Source: an uncultured Alteromonadaceae bacterium (GTDB lineage Bacteria > Pseudomonadota > Gammaproteobacteria > Enterobacterales > Alteromonadaceae). Taken from it: DNA of 64,000 nucleotides. Shown piece after piece: positions 52,039 to 60,759 of this stretch. The stretch lies in assembly GCA_950073835.1 (NCBI GenBank), contig CATMRP010000002.1, positions 1 to 64,000 on the forward strand, written 5' to 3'. How positions within the stretch are numbered: position 1 is the stretch's first letter; each line of letters starts with the position of its first letter. A program made the translations under genes and the position numbers. Under the pieces are notes generated by a model. It made no database searches, was not told the DNA's origin, and worked only from the letters and a program-made list of their open reading frames with translations.

Positions 52039-53391
52039 TCATGGCAATCCCACTATTTCAGCTTCCTGTATAGCCTGAACAACAATCTCCCCAAGCTCTC
52101 CCTTAGCCTCAACGCTCAATGGATTAAACGGCAAATGAGTAAGAGACAATGGAATTTGCTGATAAGTTCTTTCTCCATGTTCTCTGGCAGCTTCGATGTG
52201 CAATATGACATCATTTGTACCTGCCACTTTGCCAAACTGATCCAGTCCATCCCAAACAAGGTGAACAGGTTTGTTGCCACTCGTAGCACCTGACATCCCA
52301 TCAATAAGTTGCTCATTCTTCCGGCCAATTTTCCGCCACCATACCCTGAGTTCTTTAAGCCAACTTTCGCCGCTTCCCTGAATGAGGAGATTTTTAATCA
52401 ACTTACTTTTGTTGTCTGTGATCCAGGCTGTAACGTACGGCCCCTGGTAATCAGCGACATTGATGGCCGGTAGTTGTATATCAACGGTAACTTTCTGTCT
52501 GGACTTCTCATTATCCTGAACTCTCGCATGCCAACCCTCACTGTAGTAAAGACGGCCCTGTTCATCCTGTAACTGCACAAACTGTGTTGTTTCGTCGAGT
52601 AACGTAAATAACTCCCGGGACGGGGTAGAAGCTGCCAGATAGCCAATTACAAACGCATCCACCGCGTTATCTGCAATCACGTTTGACGCAAACATTGCCG
52701 CAGGCCACCCATCGTTATGACTAATCACACCGGTTTCTTTACTACCTGGATATACTGGCAAGTCCCATGGCTCTAATGAAAAGTGTGCGCTGTTACTCAA
52801 CGTTAATGCCTGCCCTGAGCTCGTGGCAGTTAACAAATACTGGTGAATTTCTAACCGGTTCAGGTCTGCTGCCGCGTTGTTTAGCAGTACCGCTTGCTTA
52901 ATATCACTCAAATCCCAGACAACGGCTTTATCAAATTTGATACTAAAATCAGACCTGCTCAACACAACGTCAGCAATTCTTGCACTGCGCGCTAACTTTC
53001 GCACTTCGCGGCGTTCAATTTCGTGGCTGCCTTTGCTCTGCCATTGCTCCTTGAGTCTGCCATTACGACAGGTAAATTTACCCTCAGATTTACGGTGCCA
53101 GCGCTCACATTGCTCCACGGCATTAAAAAACCACTCAGGTAAGGCATTAACCTGGCCGGCGCTGAATTGTGTGATCAAACTATCCGGCCTGGTGCGATCC
53201 AATTCTGAGCTAAGTTCAGCTAACCTCATTTTAAGTCTGGCAAGCTGTTCATCCCTGAGAGGAGCTTGTTCTACTCGCAGTATTATGCCATCTGACAGCA
53301 CATAATTTATGGCTTCACTGGCCAATACGGGCCCGGTATTTAAAAGAAAAATGGCAGCAAACAACGCTGCCCGAATGGTTGGGAAAACCAC
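52039..53391 (-). CDS. ApbE-like domain fused to DUF2271, secreted
   Basis: A 450-residue protein with a signal peptide (ending VLAS, about residue 25). Residues 30-275 resemble ApbE flavin transferase (SELDRTRPDSLITQFSAG, WDLSDIKQAVLLNN, DAFVIGYLA) but the FAD/Mg-binding residues look eroded. Residues about 295-430 are a DUF2271 domain (YVTAWITDNKSKLIKNLLI, LKELRVWWRKIG, DGMSGATSG, VHLVWDGLDQFGKV, AAREHG). ApbE, DUF2271, DUF4198 and PepSY proteins co-occur in extracytoplasmic flavin-redox loci. GTG 53391 shares one base with the EF-hand gene stop (TAGTG), so it is coupled. Probably helps handle or reduce imported metal; inference. Confidence 0.83.
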   Translation of the reverse strand: MVFPTIRAALFAAIFLLNTGPVLASEAINYVLSDGIILRVEQAPLRDEQLARLKMRLAELSSELDRTRPDSLITQFSAGQVNALPEWFFNAVEQCERWHRKSEGKFTCRNGRLKEQWQSKGSHEIERREVRKLARSARIADVVLSRSDFSIKFDKAVVWDLSDIKQAVLLNNAAADLNRLEIHQYLLTATSSGQALTLSNSAHFSLEPWDLPVYPGSKETGVISHNDGWPAAMFASNVIADNAVDAFVIGYLAASTPSRELFTLLDETTQFVQLQDEQGRLYYSEGWHARVQDNEKSRQKVTVDIQLPAINVADYQGPYVTAWITDNKSKLIKNLLIQGSGESWLKELRVWWRKIGRKNEQLIDGMSGATSGNKPVHLVWDGLDQFGKVAGTNDVILHIEAAREHGERTYQQIPLSLTHLPFNPLSVEAKGELGEIVVQAIQEAEIVGLP

Positions 53392-54326
53392 TAACCTGCT
53401 ACCTTAGCAACGATGTTGTTATCTTTGTTATCGCTATCATCACTGTTGTCCTGATTTCTATCAAAATTGCGCTCTCGAACAGGGTCTGCTTTGGTAATGT
53501 GCCCATCTTCATTGGTGTCGTGACGGGTAAAACTACGCATACCTGACTGCATATATTCGGAAAATGTCATCGACTTGTCTTCGTTTTTATCCAATACACC
53601 AAAGCGTACGTAGGCCTGTTTCACTTGAGCTTTATACGTTTTCTCAATTTGTTTATCGAGACGGTCTTCAAACTCCAGTACATACTCCTGCTCTGTGAGC
53701 TTTCCATCGCCATTCTCATCACTGCGCGCAAAGTGCTCATCACGAATCGTTTGGAATTCCTCTTTAGTCACTTTGTCGTCGCCATTGATATCATACAGAT
53801 TCATGAAGCCTTCAATATTATGCGTGGTGGGCATTCGCAACAGCGGCGATTGGCGTAACGTCACCTCTTCTTTCTTTTGATTGTCCTGATTATTTCTCGA
53901 ACGTCTTTGTGGTTCAGGATCACTGGCTAAAACAACACCATCTTTATCCTGGTCCATATGCTCAAAACCGCGCAAGCCTATAGCATTTAATTCTGCTGGT
54001 AAAATATAACCGTCGCCGTCGTCATCTATTGCTTTAAAGCGCACATAAGTTTGTTTTACAGAAGCTTTGCGATCGTTTTCGAAGCGGGTTTTCATACGCC
54101 CTTCCCACTCGTAAACATATTCATCTTCATCCAGTATGCCATTGTTGTTTGTGTCTGTTGCCGCAAAACGCTGGCGTCTCGCCTCCACAAATTCCTCCAT
54201 TGACAAGGCTTCATCGCCATTCAGATCGTAGGTAAGAATTATGCCGCTGGCACTGTGGGGCGCTGCACTGAGTGTTTGTGGTAAAAAGCAAGTGGCAAGA
54301 CAAAGTAATGTGATTCGGGAATTCAT
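53391..54326 (-). CDS. Secreted protein with about eight EF-hands
   Basis: A 311-residue protein with a signal peptide (ending TLSAA). Eight EF-hand-like loops are visible in two similar sets of four: DLNGDEALSMEE, DTNNNGILDEDE, DDDGDGYILPAE, DQDKDGVV, then DINGDDKVTKEE, DENGDGKLTEQE, DKNEDKSMTFSE, DTNEDGHIT. Both sets follow the same order and spacing, so the gene arose by internal duplication. It would bind calcium in the periplasm. It lies 18 bases after DUF4198 and is coupled to the ApbE-like/DUF2271 gene. Its exact role in metal uptake is unknown. Confidence 0.9.
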   Translation of the reverse strand: MNSRITLLCLATCFLPQTLSAAPHSASGIILTYDLNGDEALSMEEFVEARRQRFAATDTNNNGILDEDEYVYEWEGRMKTRFENDRKASVKQTYVRFKAIDDDGDGYILPAELNAIGLRGFEHMDQDKDGVVLASDPEPQRRSRNNQDNQKKEEVTLRQSPLLRMPTTHNIEGFMNLYDINGDDKVTKEEFQTIRDEHFARSDENGDGKLTEQEYVLEFEDRLDKQIEKTYKAQVKQAYVRFGVLDKNEDKSMTFSEYMQSGMRSFTRHDTNEDGHITKADPVRERNFDRNQDNSDDSDNKDNNIVAKVAG

Positions 54327-54344
54327 AGAATTGTTCCTAATAAA

Positions 54345-55151
54345 TCAATAAATTTCTAATGTTAATGTGGTTGTGTAACTGTACTGGGGCACATCCGCTT
54401 CTGCTGGAGCGTCAGTACGATATCGGGTTTTCATCAAATAAAGACTGGCAGCCTGTGGCGTAAATTCGGCTCTGCCACGGGAATTTGTTTCGATTGCGAG
54501 ATAATCAGATTCCTCGCTATACTGGTCACTGGCCTGATAAATGGTAACCGCTTGGTTTGGTAGGGGTTGACCATCGAAATAAACCGTAAAAGCGACATTT
54601 TCCTGGTTAAATAGGTTATTAGGATGTTTATCCAGCTTTAGTTCCAAGCCTTCATTTGTTAACTCCAGAACTGTTGCCGAAGGCGCTTTTTTAGTGACAT
54701 AAGCAACCGCACTGGTTAAAGGTCTGAACTCTGCAGTAAGTTCCGCGCCTTCGGGCAAGGGTGTAGCATTTCCCCTAACAGAATGGCTCTCGCCATTTAA
54801 GCTGTAGCGACGAAAAACCGGTCCCAGTCGACGCCCTGTTGAAAAGCGGTAGGTACCATCCTGCGTTAATCTTTGCTCAAGCACATTTCGGGTTTTTAAG
54901 TTCGTCACGCTCTCTACAGATTGATTCTTGCCATTGGGGAAAGCCACTTCAAAAGAAGCGTTACTGATCGCCGAGCCTGGCATAAAAAAACGCTCAGTGA
55001 ATGAGGCATCCAACGTTACCGTATCGAATCGTAGAGGCTCAAAACTAAGCGGCTTTATATAGGGCGTTGCTGCCTCAGAGTCATTAAAAACGCCAATAAC
55101 AGAGCCGATTAATACAATCGCAACCGACATAATTTTCATATCAAGGTTCAA
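54345..55151 (-). CDS. DUF4198 periplasmic protein
   Basis: A 268-residue protein with a signal peptide (ending DSEAA, about residue 28) and a beta-rich DUF4198 body: LELKLDKHPNNLFNQENVAFTVYFDGQPLPNQAVTIYQ, then TNSRGRAEFTPQAASLYLMKTRY. The family includes NikK-like Ni/Co transport helpers and many proteins next to TonB receptors. It is the first gene of the leftward three-gene operon, behind a Fur-like box, and diverges from the haemoglobin/transferrin-type receptor. It probably binds or presents metal in the periplasm; inference. Confidence 0.85.
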   Translation of the reverse strand: MNLDMKIMSVAIVLIGSVIGVFNDSEAATPYIKPLSFEPLRFDTVTLDASFTERFFMPGSAISNASFEVAFPNGKNQSVESVTNLKTRNVLEQRLTQDGTYRFSTGRRLGPVFRRYSLNGESHSVRGNATPLPEGAELTAEFRPLTSAVAYVTKKAPSATVLELTNEGLELKLDKHPNNLFNQENVAFTVYFDGQPLPNQAVTIYQASDQYSEESDYLAIETNSRGRAEFTPQAASLYLMKTRYRTDAPAEADVPQYSYTTTLTLEIY

Positions 55152-55184
55152 CTAATTTCAAAAATATCACTCAATGTTATTGCA

Positions 55185-55203
55185 AATGCAAATCATTATC
55201 AAT
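55185..55203. promoter_or_regulatory. Fur box of the DUF4198 operon
   Basis: AATGCAAATCATTATCAAT matches 16 of 19 Fur-consensus positions, 34 bases before the DUF4198 start. Confidence 0.72.
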
Positions 55204-55224
55204 ACCATGCTCGATCATCAATTC

Positions 55225-55243
55225 ATGATAATGATTCTCATTT
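55225..55243. promoter_or_regulatory. Fur box of the TonB receptor
   Basis: ATGATAATGATTCTCATTT contains the Fur hexamer run GATAATGATTCTCATT, 31 bases before the receptor start and 22 bases from the neighbouring box on the other side, so both promoters of the divergent pair are covered. Confidence 0.72.
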
Positions 55244-55273
55244 ACAATATTCTGACAAATCGAAAGGTCTGCT

Positions 55274-57655
55274 ATGAACTTTAAATATTCTGCGCTTTGT
55301 ATCGCATTGACTTCTGTATTAAGCACAACGGCGTTTGCGCAACAAACCCGTTTGGAAGCAACCAAAGTTACTAATGATGAAGGCGACATCGCTCGCCAAG
55401 GTGAAGTCGTCCTTGACAACGAAACACTGCAAAATCAATCGATTACTAACATAGAAGACACTACCAGATACTTGTCAGGCGTTCAGGTAAATAACAATGG
55501 CACGCGCTTTGGCGATGATGGATTTAATATTCGCGGTTTAAGCGGAGACGCAGTTGCCGTTACCATCGATGGCGTTTCACAAGGTGAAACGCTGAACCCG
55601 TCAACTTATGCGGCCTACGGTATGTATGGCTCGAGTCGGGGGCAAGCGGAACTTGAGCACGTTAAGACTGTAACTATCACAAAAGGCCCGAGCAGTGTTA
55701 CGCGTGGGGCCAGTGCTTTAGCAGGCTCAGTAGCTTATGTGACGAATGATGCTGCTGACTTTTTACCTGAAGCTGGTGACAGTTTTGGCGGCCGGGTTAA
55801 GGCCGGTTTTGATTCCCGCTCAGAAGAGTGGTTAGTAAGTGGCGCGATAGCAAACCGCACCGGAAACTGGGAAACCTTACTACAATACACTCAGCGCGAA
55901 GGCAACGAAACCGAAGCGCACAGTAATGGTGCTGATATTAATGGTTCAGAACGTGGTCAGGCAGATCTGATGGACATTTCTTCTGGCTCGGTACTGTTCA
56001 AGCTCGCCTATAACGTATCAGACGATACGCAAGTCGGAGTGGTCTATGAAAACACCGATCGTGAAACCCTGGGCACACCTCTGTCACGCGAAGGTGGTAC
56101 GACCTATTTTGACTTTGCCACTGCCGATGAAAACGACCGCGAACGCTATGGCGTATTCTTTAAACAAAACAACGCAAACAATAGTTTTTACGACTCCTTA
56201 GAGGTTGCGCTTAACTATCAGGAGCTTTTCACTTCAGGTATTACTGCGTTTTCTTATAGCTACCGGGGGGCAGATCCTTATTTACGGGTTGAAGATAGAA
56301 ATCTAACGCAGGAATCTACTTCACTGGCTATCGATTTCAGCAAAACTATTGAAGCAGGATTAACCCATGAGTTGGTGTACGGTGCCAGCTACATCAGCTC
56401 TTCATTTTTAAATGTAATGTATGATCGTCGATACAATGACACTACAACGTCTTCTGGTTTAAGAGATGGTTATCCAATCCGCGATCCAGCGTTCATTCCT
56501 GAATCTGACAAGACCGCTTTTAGTCTCTATGTGGCCGACGCAATAGAAATAAACGAGCAACTTACTGCCAATATTGGCGTACGTTACGATACAACAGAAT
56601 ACGACCCTACTATCGACGATACTTTTGCAGATCCAACCGGTAAAAGCGTGACCTCTGCCGACTTCAATACGGTAGTGAGTGAAGTCGGCCTGAACTATGA
56701 ATTTATTGAAGGTCATAGCCTGATGTTGAAAATAGCCCAAGGTTATATGGCACCGACGTTACAGGATTTATATTTAGATACGGACTCAGGCGCAGAAATC
56801 GTCGATATCAACACTGGTGCGACTTATGACGATCTGGATCAGATTGCTAACCCGGAACTGAGCGCCGAACGCTCAACCAACTACGAGATTGCGTATAATG
56901 CAACTTTTGATGCTGGCAGTTTTACCGTTGCGTTGTTTAGAACTGACTACACCGATTTAATTCAAGACGTTTCTTACAGCAATGCTTACGGGGAAGAAGT
57001 AACAGTAGAATCTTGCTCCGCATTTACTGGTACCTGCACCACACAAGTGCTTACAGAAGATACATACAGTCAAGCAGACAACGTCGGTGAATTAGAAGTC
57101 ACCGGGTTTGAAATTGATGCCAATTATGAATTTACTAACAATATTCTTGGCTACTTTAGCTACTCTGCGATAGACGGCGAATACCAAACGGCCTCTTCGT
57201 ATAATGATGTTGGCGACGACCTCGTTTCAGCATATCCCGATACCGTTACTGCCGGCCTGGCTTATCGCTCTGATGACGGAGACTGGGGCGCTCAACTGTA
57301 TGCCATTCACCGGGCTTCGGTGCCAGAAAGAACCACAGTCACAGACGACGATGGCAACGTTACTAGGGAGGGGCAGGCAAGTTACGACAATGCAAACCGC
57401 GGTGGTATCGTGTATTTCCCTGATGCCTTCACAGTATTCGATTTAACCGGTTACTATGCGTTTTCAGATAATCTGAAACTAACGGCTGCCATCTACAATT
57501 TAACTGATAAGGAATATTACATGTGGGAGTCTCTCTCAAGTGTTAATACTTCGGGTGGTACTGGTGGTTTCGCAACCAGTGTTCAGGGCGATGGTTATCA
57601 ACGATTCTCGGAACCCGGCCGCTCTTTTAGTGCATATTTAACTTATACCTTCTAA
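55274..57655 (+). CDS. TonB-dependent receptor, haemoglobin/transferrin type
   Basis: A 793-residue receptor with a signal peptide (ending TAFA, residue 22), TonB-box-like RLEATKVT, a plug domain (NIEDTTRYLSGVQVNNNGTRFGDDGFNIRGLSGDAVAVTIDGVSQGE) and a barrel ending SFSAYLTYTF. The plug closely resembles the TonB-dependent haemoglobin/transferrin/lactoferrin receptor group, which take iron or haem from proteins; some marine members may take haem or ferric chelates. Two cysteines (SCSAFTGTC) lie in a late extracellular loop. It is divergent from DUF4198 and followed by its own hairpin and the TonB2 cluster. The FRAP/NPNL haem motif was not identified by eye, so the substrate stays open. Confidence 0.9.
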   Translation: MNFKYSALCIALTSVLSTTAFAQQTRLEATKVTNDEGDIARQGEVVLDNETLQNQSITNIEDTTRYLSGVQVNNNGTRFGDDGFNIRGLSGDAVAVTIDGVSQGETLNPSTYAAYGMYGSSRGQAELEHVKTVTITKGPSSVTRGASALAGSVAYVTNDAADFLPEAGDSFGGRVKAGFDSRSEEWLVSGAIANRTGNWETLLQYTQREGNETEAHSNGADINGSERGQADLMDISSGSVLFKLAYNVSDDTQVGVVYENTDRETLGTPLSREGGTTYFDFATADENDRERYGVFFKQNNANNSFYDSLEVALNYQELFTSGITAFSYSYRGADPYLRVEDRNLTQESTSLAIDFSKTIEAGLTHELVYGASYISSSFLNVMYDRRYNDTTTSSGLRDGYPIRDPAFIPESDKTAFSLYVADAIEINEQLTANIGVRYDTTEYDPTIDDTFADPTGKSVTSADFNTVVSEVGLNYEFIEGHSLMLKIAQGYMAPTLQDLYLDTDSGAEIVDINTGATYDDLDQIANPELSAERSTNYEIAYNATFDAGSFTVALFRTDYTDLIQDVSYSNAYGEEVTVESCSAFTGTCTTQVLTEDTYSQADNVGELEVTGFEIDANYEFTNNILGYFSYSAIDGEYQTASSYNDVGDDLVSAYPDTVTAGLAYRSDDGDWGAQLYAIHRASVPERTTVTDDDGNVTREGQASYDNANRGGIVYFPDAFTVFDLTGYYAFSDNLKLTAAIYNLTDKEYYMWESLSSVNTSGGTGGFATSVQGDGYQRFSEPGRSFSAYLTYTF

Positions 57656-57670
57656 CCCACAACGTAACCA

Positions 57671-57698
57671 TGGCAGTTCAGCCTCTGCTGAACTGCCA
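57671..57698 (+). terminator. Hairpin after TonB receptor
   Basis: TGGCAGTTCAG (57671-57681) pairs perfectly with CTGAACTGCCA (57688-57698) around CCTCTG, 15 bases after the receptor stop. No T-run follows, so it may act as a weak or Rho-assisted terminator ahead of the Fur-controlled TonB2 operon. Confidence 0.6.
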
Positions 57699-57705
57699 CA
57701 TTGCA

Positions 57706-57724
57706 TATGATAATCATTTGTATT
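57706..57724. promoter_or_regulatory. Fur box of the TonB2 operon
   Basis: TATGATAATCATTTGTATT matches 15 of 19 Fur-consensus positions, 34 bases before the DUF3450 start, and should control the whole six-gene TonB2-type operon. Confidence 0.68.
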
Positions 57725-57758
57725 AGCATTTATACAAATAACTGTAAGTGTAACTAGC

Positions 57759-58604
57759 GTGTTGTTCATCAAGCCAGACTTTTCTCCTAAACAAATTATC
57801 CAAGCTTCTGTTGCAGTTTGTCTGCTGGCTATCCCTGTATACCCATCATTCGCTGTCAGCCAAACAGAAACCATCGATAACCTCATATTGCAATGGCAAC
57901 AAATTGAGGCGCAGCGGAGCCAGATGCAATCACAATGGCACACCCGGCAACGTATTCTTGAACAACAATCACAACTGATAAAAAGTGAGCATGCCGAACT
58001 TCAACGCCTGCTCAGCGAAAAAGGCACAGCAACTAATGAAGCCCAGGCAGAACGGGAGAAGCTACTGGCTCAACAGTCAGTCCTGGAAGCACAACAGACC
58101 AGCGTACAGGGTTCTGTTCAACAGGCCAAATCTCAAATTATGGCCATGAACACACAGCTCCCTCCTGTATTGCAAGCCAGTTGGCAGGAGCATATTAATT
58201 ACTTAACGACAGAAAACCCTTCCCCTTCAGAAATGCTCAATCACATTGCTGAAGCCTTGAAAAAACTCCATGCGTTCAATCAGCGTGTAGTGCTGCATCA
58301 GACTGTAATGACAGTTTCGACACCGCTAAGCAATCAAACCACTGAAAAGAAAATCCAGGTTAAACAAATTTACCTCGGCGCTTCCAAAGCCTGGTATATC
58401 AGTGCAGACAGCAGGTACTGGGGTACAGGTCAGCCCTCTCCAGAAGGATGGCAGTGGCAACCGCTGGAGCAACAGGCGCCAGCATTAGCGCATACCTTAA
58501 ACAACCTGATTATCTCGATAGAGCAGCCATCTAAAGCGCAATGGATATCACTCCCTTACTCACTGGTAGACACTGATGTGTCAGCGCAAGGAGGAACTCA
58601 ATAA
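57759..58604 (+). CDS. DUF3450 periplasmic coiled-coil protein
   Basis: A 281-residue protein with a signal peptide (ending PSFAVS, about residue 32). A long coiled coil covers about residues 45-130 (WQQIEAQRSQMQSQW ... LLAQQSVLEAQQTSVQ) and a C-terminal DUF3450 globular part includes YLGASKAWYISADSRYWGTGQPSPEGWQW. DUF3450 is the usual first gene of TonB2/TtpC operons. GTG 57759 is the most upstream start; TTG 57762 is equally possible and the RBS is weak. Its stop shares one base with ttpC (TAATG). Confidence 0.87.
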   Translation: MLFIKPDFSPKQIIQASVAVCLLAIPVYPSFAVSQTETIDNLILQWQQIEAQRSQMQSQWHTRQRILEQQSQLIKSEHAELQRLLSEKGTATNEAQAEREKLLAQQSVLEAQQTSVQGSVQQAKSQIMAMNTQLPPVLQASWQEHINYLTTENPSPSEMLNHIAEALKKLHAFNQRVVLHQTVMTVSTPLSNQTTEKKIQVKQIYLGASKAWYISADSRYWGTGQPSPEGWQWQPLEQQAPALAHTLNNLIISIEQPSKAQWISLPYSLVDTDVSAQGGTQ

Positions 58605-59950
58605 TGACGCTGTCAAAATGGTTGTTAGTGACTTTATTGTTGCCAGTGTCTCTGAGCTGGGCAAAAAACCTTGACGATGTTACGCAGTCCCTTATTAGTG
58701 ATATTCAACAAGCCAAACGCATGTTGGAAAAAGAACAAGCCGCCATTACCCAGCAACAAAATAAACTGGTTGATGCGGTGCACGAGCAAGTTGCAGACAT
58801 CTCCCGTTTGCGCGCAGAAGCTGCCGCCGCTACGCGCCAACAAGATGACCAGTTGCTTGATATAAAACAACTGACAGAACGCTTACGCGAATGGCAATCA
58901 CAAGCCAATTATCAACAGCAGGTACTGTTGGATTTGCAACAAGTTATTAATCCAAATACTTCCTTTAATCAAGCTAATGGCTTTTCTGCCACACAAAGCC
59001 TGACACAGCTTAATGAGTATATTGCCGCGCAGCGTGATTCATTGTATCCATCACCCAATGTTCGCCAACTGGTATTGGCAAATGGCGATGTCGTTGATGC
59101 ACAAATGTTGCAACTGGGCCCTGTAACCTGGTTTAACTATGCAGACCAGGCTATCTCAGGATTAGTCGATAACAGTAGCGAACTTCCTTCTGTTAGCCAG
59201 GTGTTTTCTGAAACGCAACAAACTGAAATAGAGAATATTTTTGCAGGTAAACCTGGCGTTCTGCGCTTTGATCCAACATTAGATCAACTCATCAAAATAG
59301 ACCACCATCAGGAGACCATTGCTGACCATCTGAAAAAAGGCGGTACTTGGGCAATCCCGATTTTATTCTTTGCACTCATCGCCTTATTGATTGGGTTGAT
59401 AAAAGCCAGCACACTACTTCGCTTACCTAAATTGCAACCGATGTTTGGTAACCGATTGTCTCTGATTCAACGTAAAGGCGACACGCAACAAGAGTTAGCA
59501 CGTTTACAAACCGAGTTAAAAGATGCCCAACGTGAACTTGTCAGTATTGCGTTGGAACACAGCGTGTCTCAGCAGCGCGATGATCAGTTATTTGCTTATC
59601 TGATGAATTATCGTCATAGCCTTGAACGTGGTATTGGTGCAATAGCACTGGTTGCCTCAATATCCCCACTGCTTGGTTTGCTTGGTACGGTTTCGGGCAT
59701 GATCGACACGTTTCGAATGATGACGTTGTTCGGGGCTGGCGACCCGGCAGCCGTCTCAGGCGGGATTTCGGAAGCTCTTGTCACTACCGAACTTGGACTG
59801 ATAGTCGCTATTCCGGCACTGATTATTCATGCGCTGCTCAATCGCCTTGTAAAAAGCCGCCTGATCACCCTGGAGTCAGAAGCAATCCAGCTCAGTCAGT
59901 TAGACGACAAACCAACCAATACTAATACACTCAATGAGAAGGCTGCTTGA
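58604..59950 (+). CDS. ttpC: TtpC: MotA/TolQ/ExbB-family protein with coiled-coil N-terminus
   Basis: A 448-residue inner-membrane protein: signal or TM at the N-terminus, a periplasmic coiled-coil half (about 25-110), a TM near 250-268, and a C-terminal MotA_ExbB domain with ISPLLGLLGTVSGMIDTFRMM and GGISEALVTTELGLIVAIPALIIH. TtpC was described in Vibrio TonB2 systems as an extra ExbB-like component needed for iron-siderophore uptake. It overlaps DUF3450 and exbB by one base each, so it is cotranslated with both. Confidence 0.9.
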   Translation: MTLSKWLLVTLLLPVSLSWAKNLDDVTQSLISDIQQAKRMLEKEQAAITQQQNKLVDAVHEQVADISRLRAEAAAATRQQDDQLLDIKQLTERLREWQSQANYQQQVLLDLQQVINPNTSFNQANGFSATQSLTQLNEYIAAQRDSLYPSPNVRQLVLANGDVVDAQMLQLGPVTWFNYADQAISGLVDNSSELPSVSQVFSETQQTEIENIFAGKPGVLRFDPTLDQLIKIDHHQETIADHLKKGGTWAIPILFFALIALLIGLIKASTLLRLPKLQPMFGNRLSLIQRKGDTQQELARLQTELKDAQRELVSIALEHSVSQQRDDQLFAYLMNYRHSLERGIGAIALVASISPLLGLLGTVSGMIDTFRMMTLFGAGDPAAVSGGISEALVTTELGLIVAIPALIIHALLNRLVKSRLITLESEAIQLSQLDDKPTNTNTLNEKAA

Positions 59951-60348
59951 TGACAGACTCTATAAGCATACTATCCAATCCGGTAATCTGGTGCATTTTT
60001 GTAATGGCTGTTGCTTGTTACTACAGCTTGCTCCATGGGATATTTTTTACCACAGCAAACACTGAACAACGTTTTCTTACTCTTGATAACACCCAAACGC
60101 TGCTAAGCAGCTTGCCATTATTGGGCTTATTGGGAACGATCGTTGGTTTATTACAAACTTTTGCCGCTATGGCCCGAGGTGTAGGTAATCAGGCCGAACT
60201 GATGAGTTCCGGTATCGCCGATGCCATGTACACCACCGAAATGGGCCTTTTAATGGTTATCCCGGGCTGGCTGCTGTTGTATCAACAGCGTCGTTCACTT
60301 GAAAGAAGGTCGCAGTTAATAACGGCTGAACCCACCCCTGGTAATTAA
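59950..60348 (+). CDS. exbB: ExbB-type proton channel subunit
   Basis: From ATG 59950 (sharing one base with the ttpC TGA) it has 132 residues, shorter than Escherichia coli ExbB (244) but normal for ExbB2 of TonB2 systems. It has a TM near 12-32 and the core SSLPLLGLLGTIVGLLQTFAAM, then GIADAMYTTEMGLLMVIPGWLLL, the pore-lining helices. With ExbD it turns the proton gradient into force on TonB. Confidence 0.92.
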   Translation: MTDSISILSNPVIWCIFVMAVACYYSLLHGIFFTTANTEQRFLTLDNTQTLLSSLPLLGLLGTIVGLLQTFAAMARGVGNQAELMSSGIADAMYTTEMGLLMVIPGWLLLYQQRRSLERRSQLITAEPTPGN

Positions 60349-60350
60349 TC

Positions 60351-60758
60351 ATGCGGCAAAATCTGGAACGGCGTTTTGAGCAACAACAGCAACAAGGGAT
60401 CGACCTTTCACCTTTGCTGGATGTCGTGTTCATCCTACTGATTTTTTTTATAGTCACTACCGTGTTCGTCCGCGAAAGTGGTGTTGATGTGAATAAACCT
60501 CAGGCGGTATCCACCCAGGAACTCGAACGTAATGTTATTATCATCGCGATTACACACCACGGTGAAGTGATGTACGACAGTAATAATATCGGGGTGGTTG
60601 GCGTGCGTTCTACAATAAGTCAATTGATTAGGCAACAAAGTAAGCCAGTTGTGATCCAGGCTGACAAAAGAGTGTCTACTGACTTATTGGTTAAGGTACT
60701 CGACCAGGCAAAAATTGCCGGTGCAGATCATGTCAGTATCGCCACTACAGGCCAGTAA
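60351..60758 (+). CDS. exbD: ExbD
   Basis: A 135-residue protein with the ExbD/TolR pattern: IDLSPLLDVVFILLIFFIVTTVF places the essential pore aspartate (LLDVVF) at the start of its only TM helix. A periplasmic domain with QADKRVSTDLLVKVLDQAKIAGADHVSIAT follows. It starts three bases after exbB and ends two bases before tonB. Confidence 0.95.
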   Translation: MRQNLERRFEQQQQQGIDLSPLLDVVFILLIFFIVTTVFVRESGVDVNKPQAVSTQELERNVIIIAITHHGEVMYDSNNIGVVGVRSTISQLIRQQSKPVVIQADKRVSTDLLVKVLDQAKIAGADHVSIATTGQ

Positions 60759-60759
60759 G

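Noticed and set aside
51847..52293. 148-codon plus-strand ORF overlapping the DUF2271 gene end
   Set aside because: It lies antisense to the clear DUF2271 domain and has no RBS or family-like composition; treated as a shadow frame.
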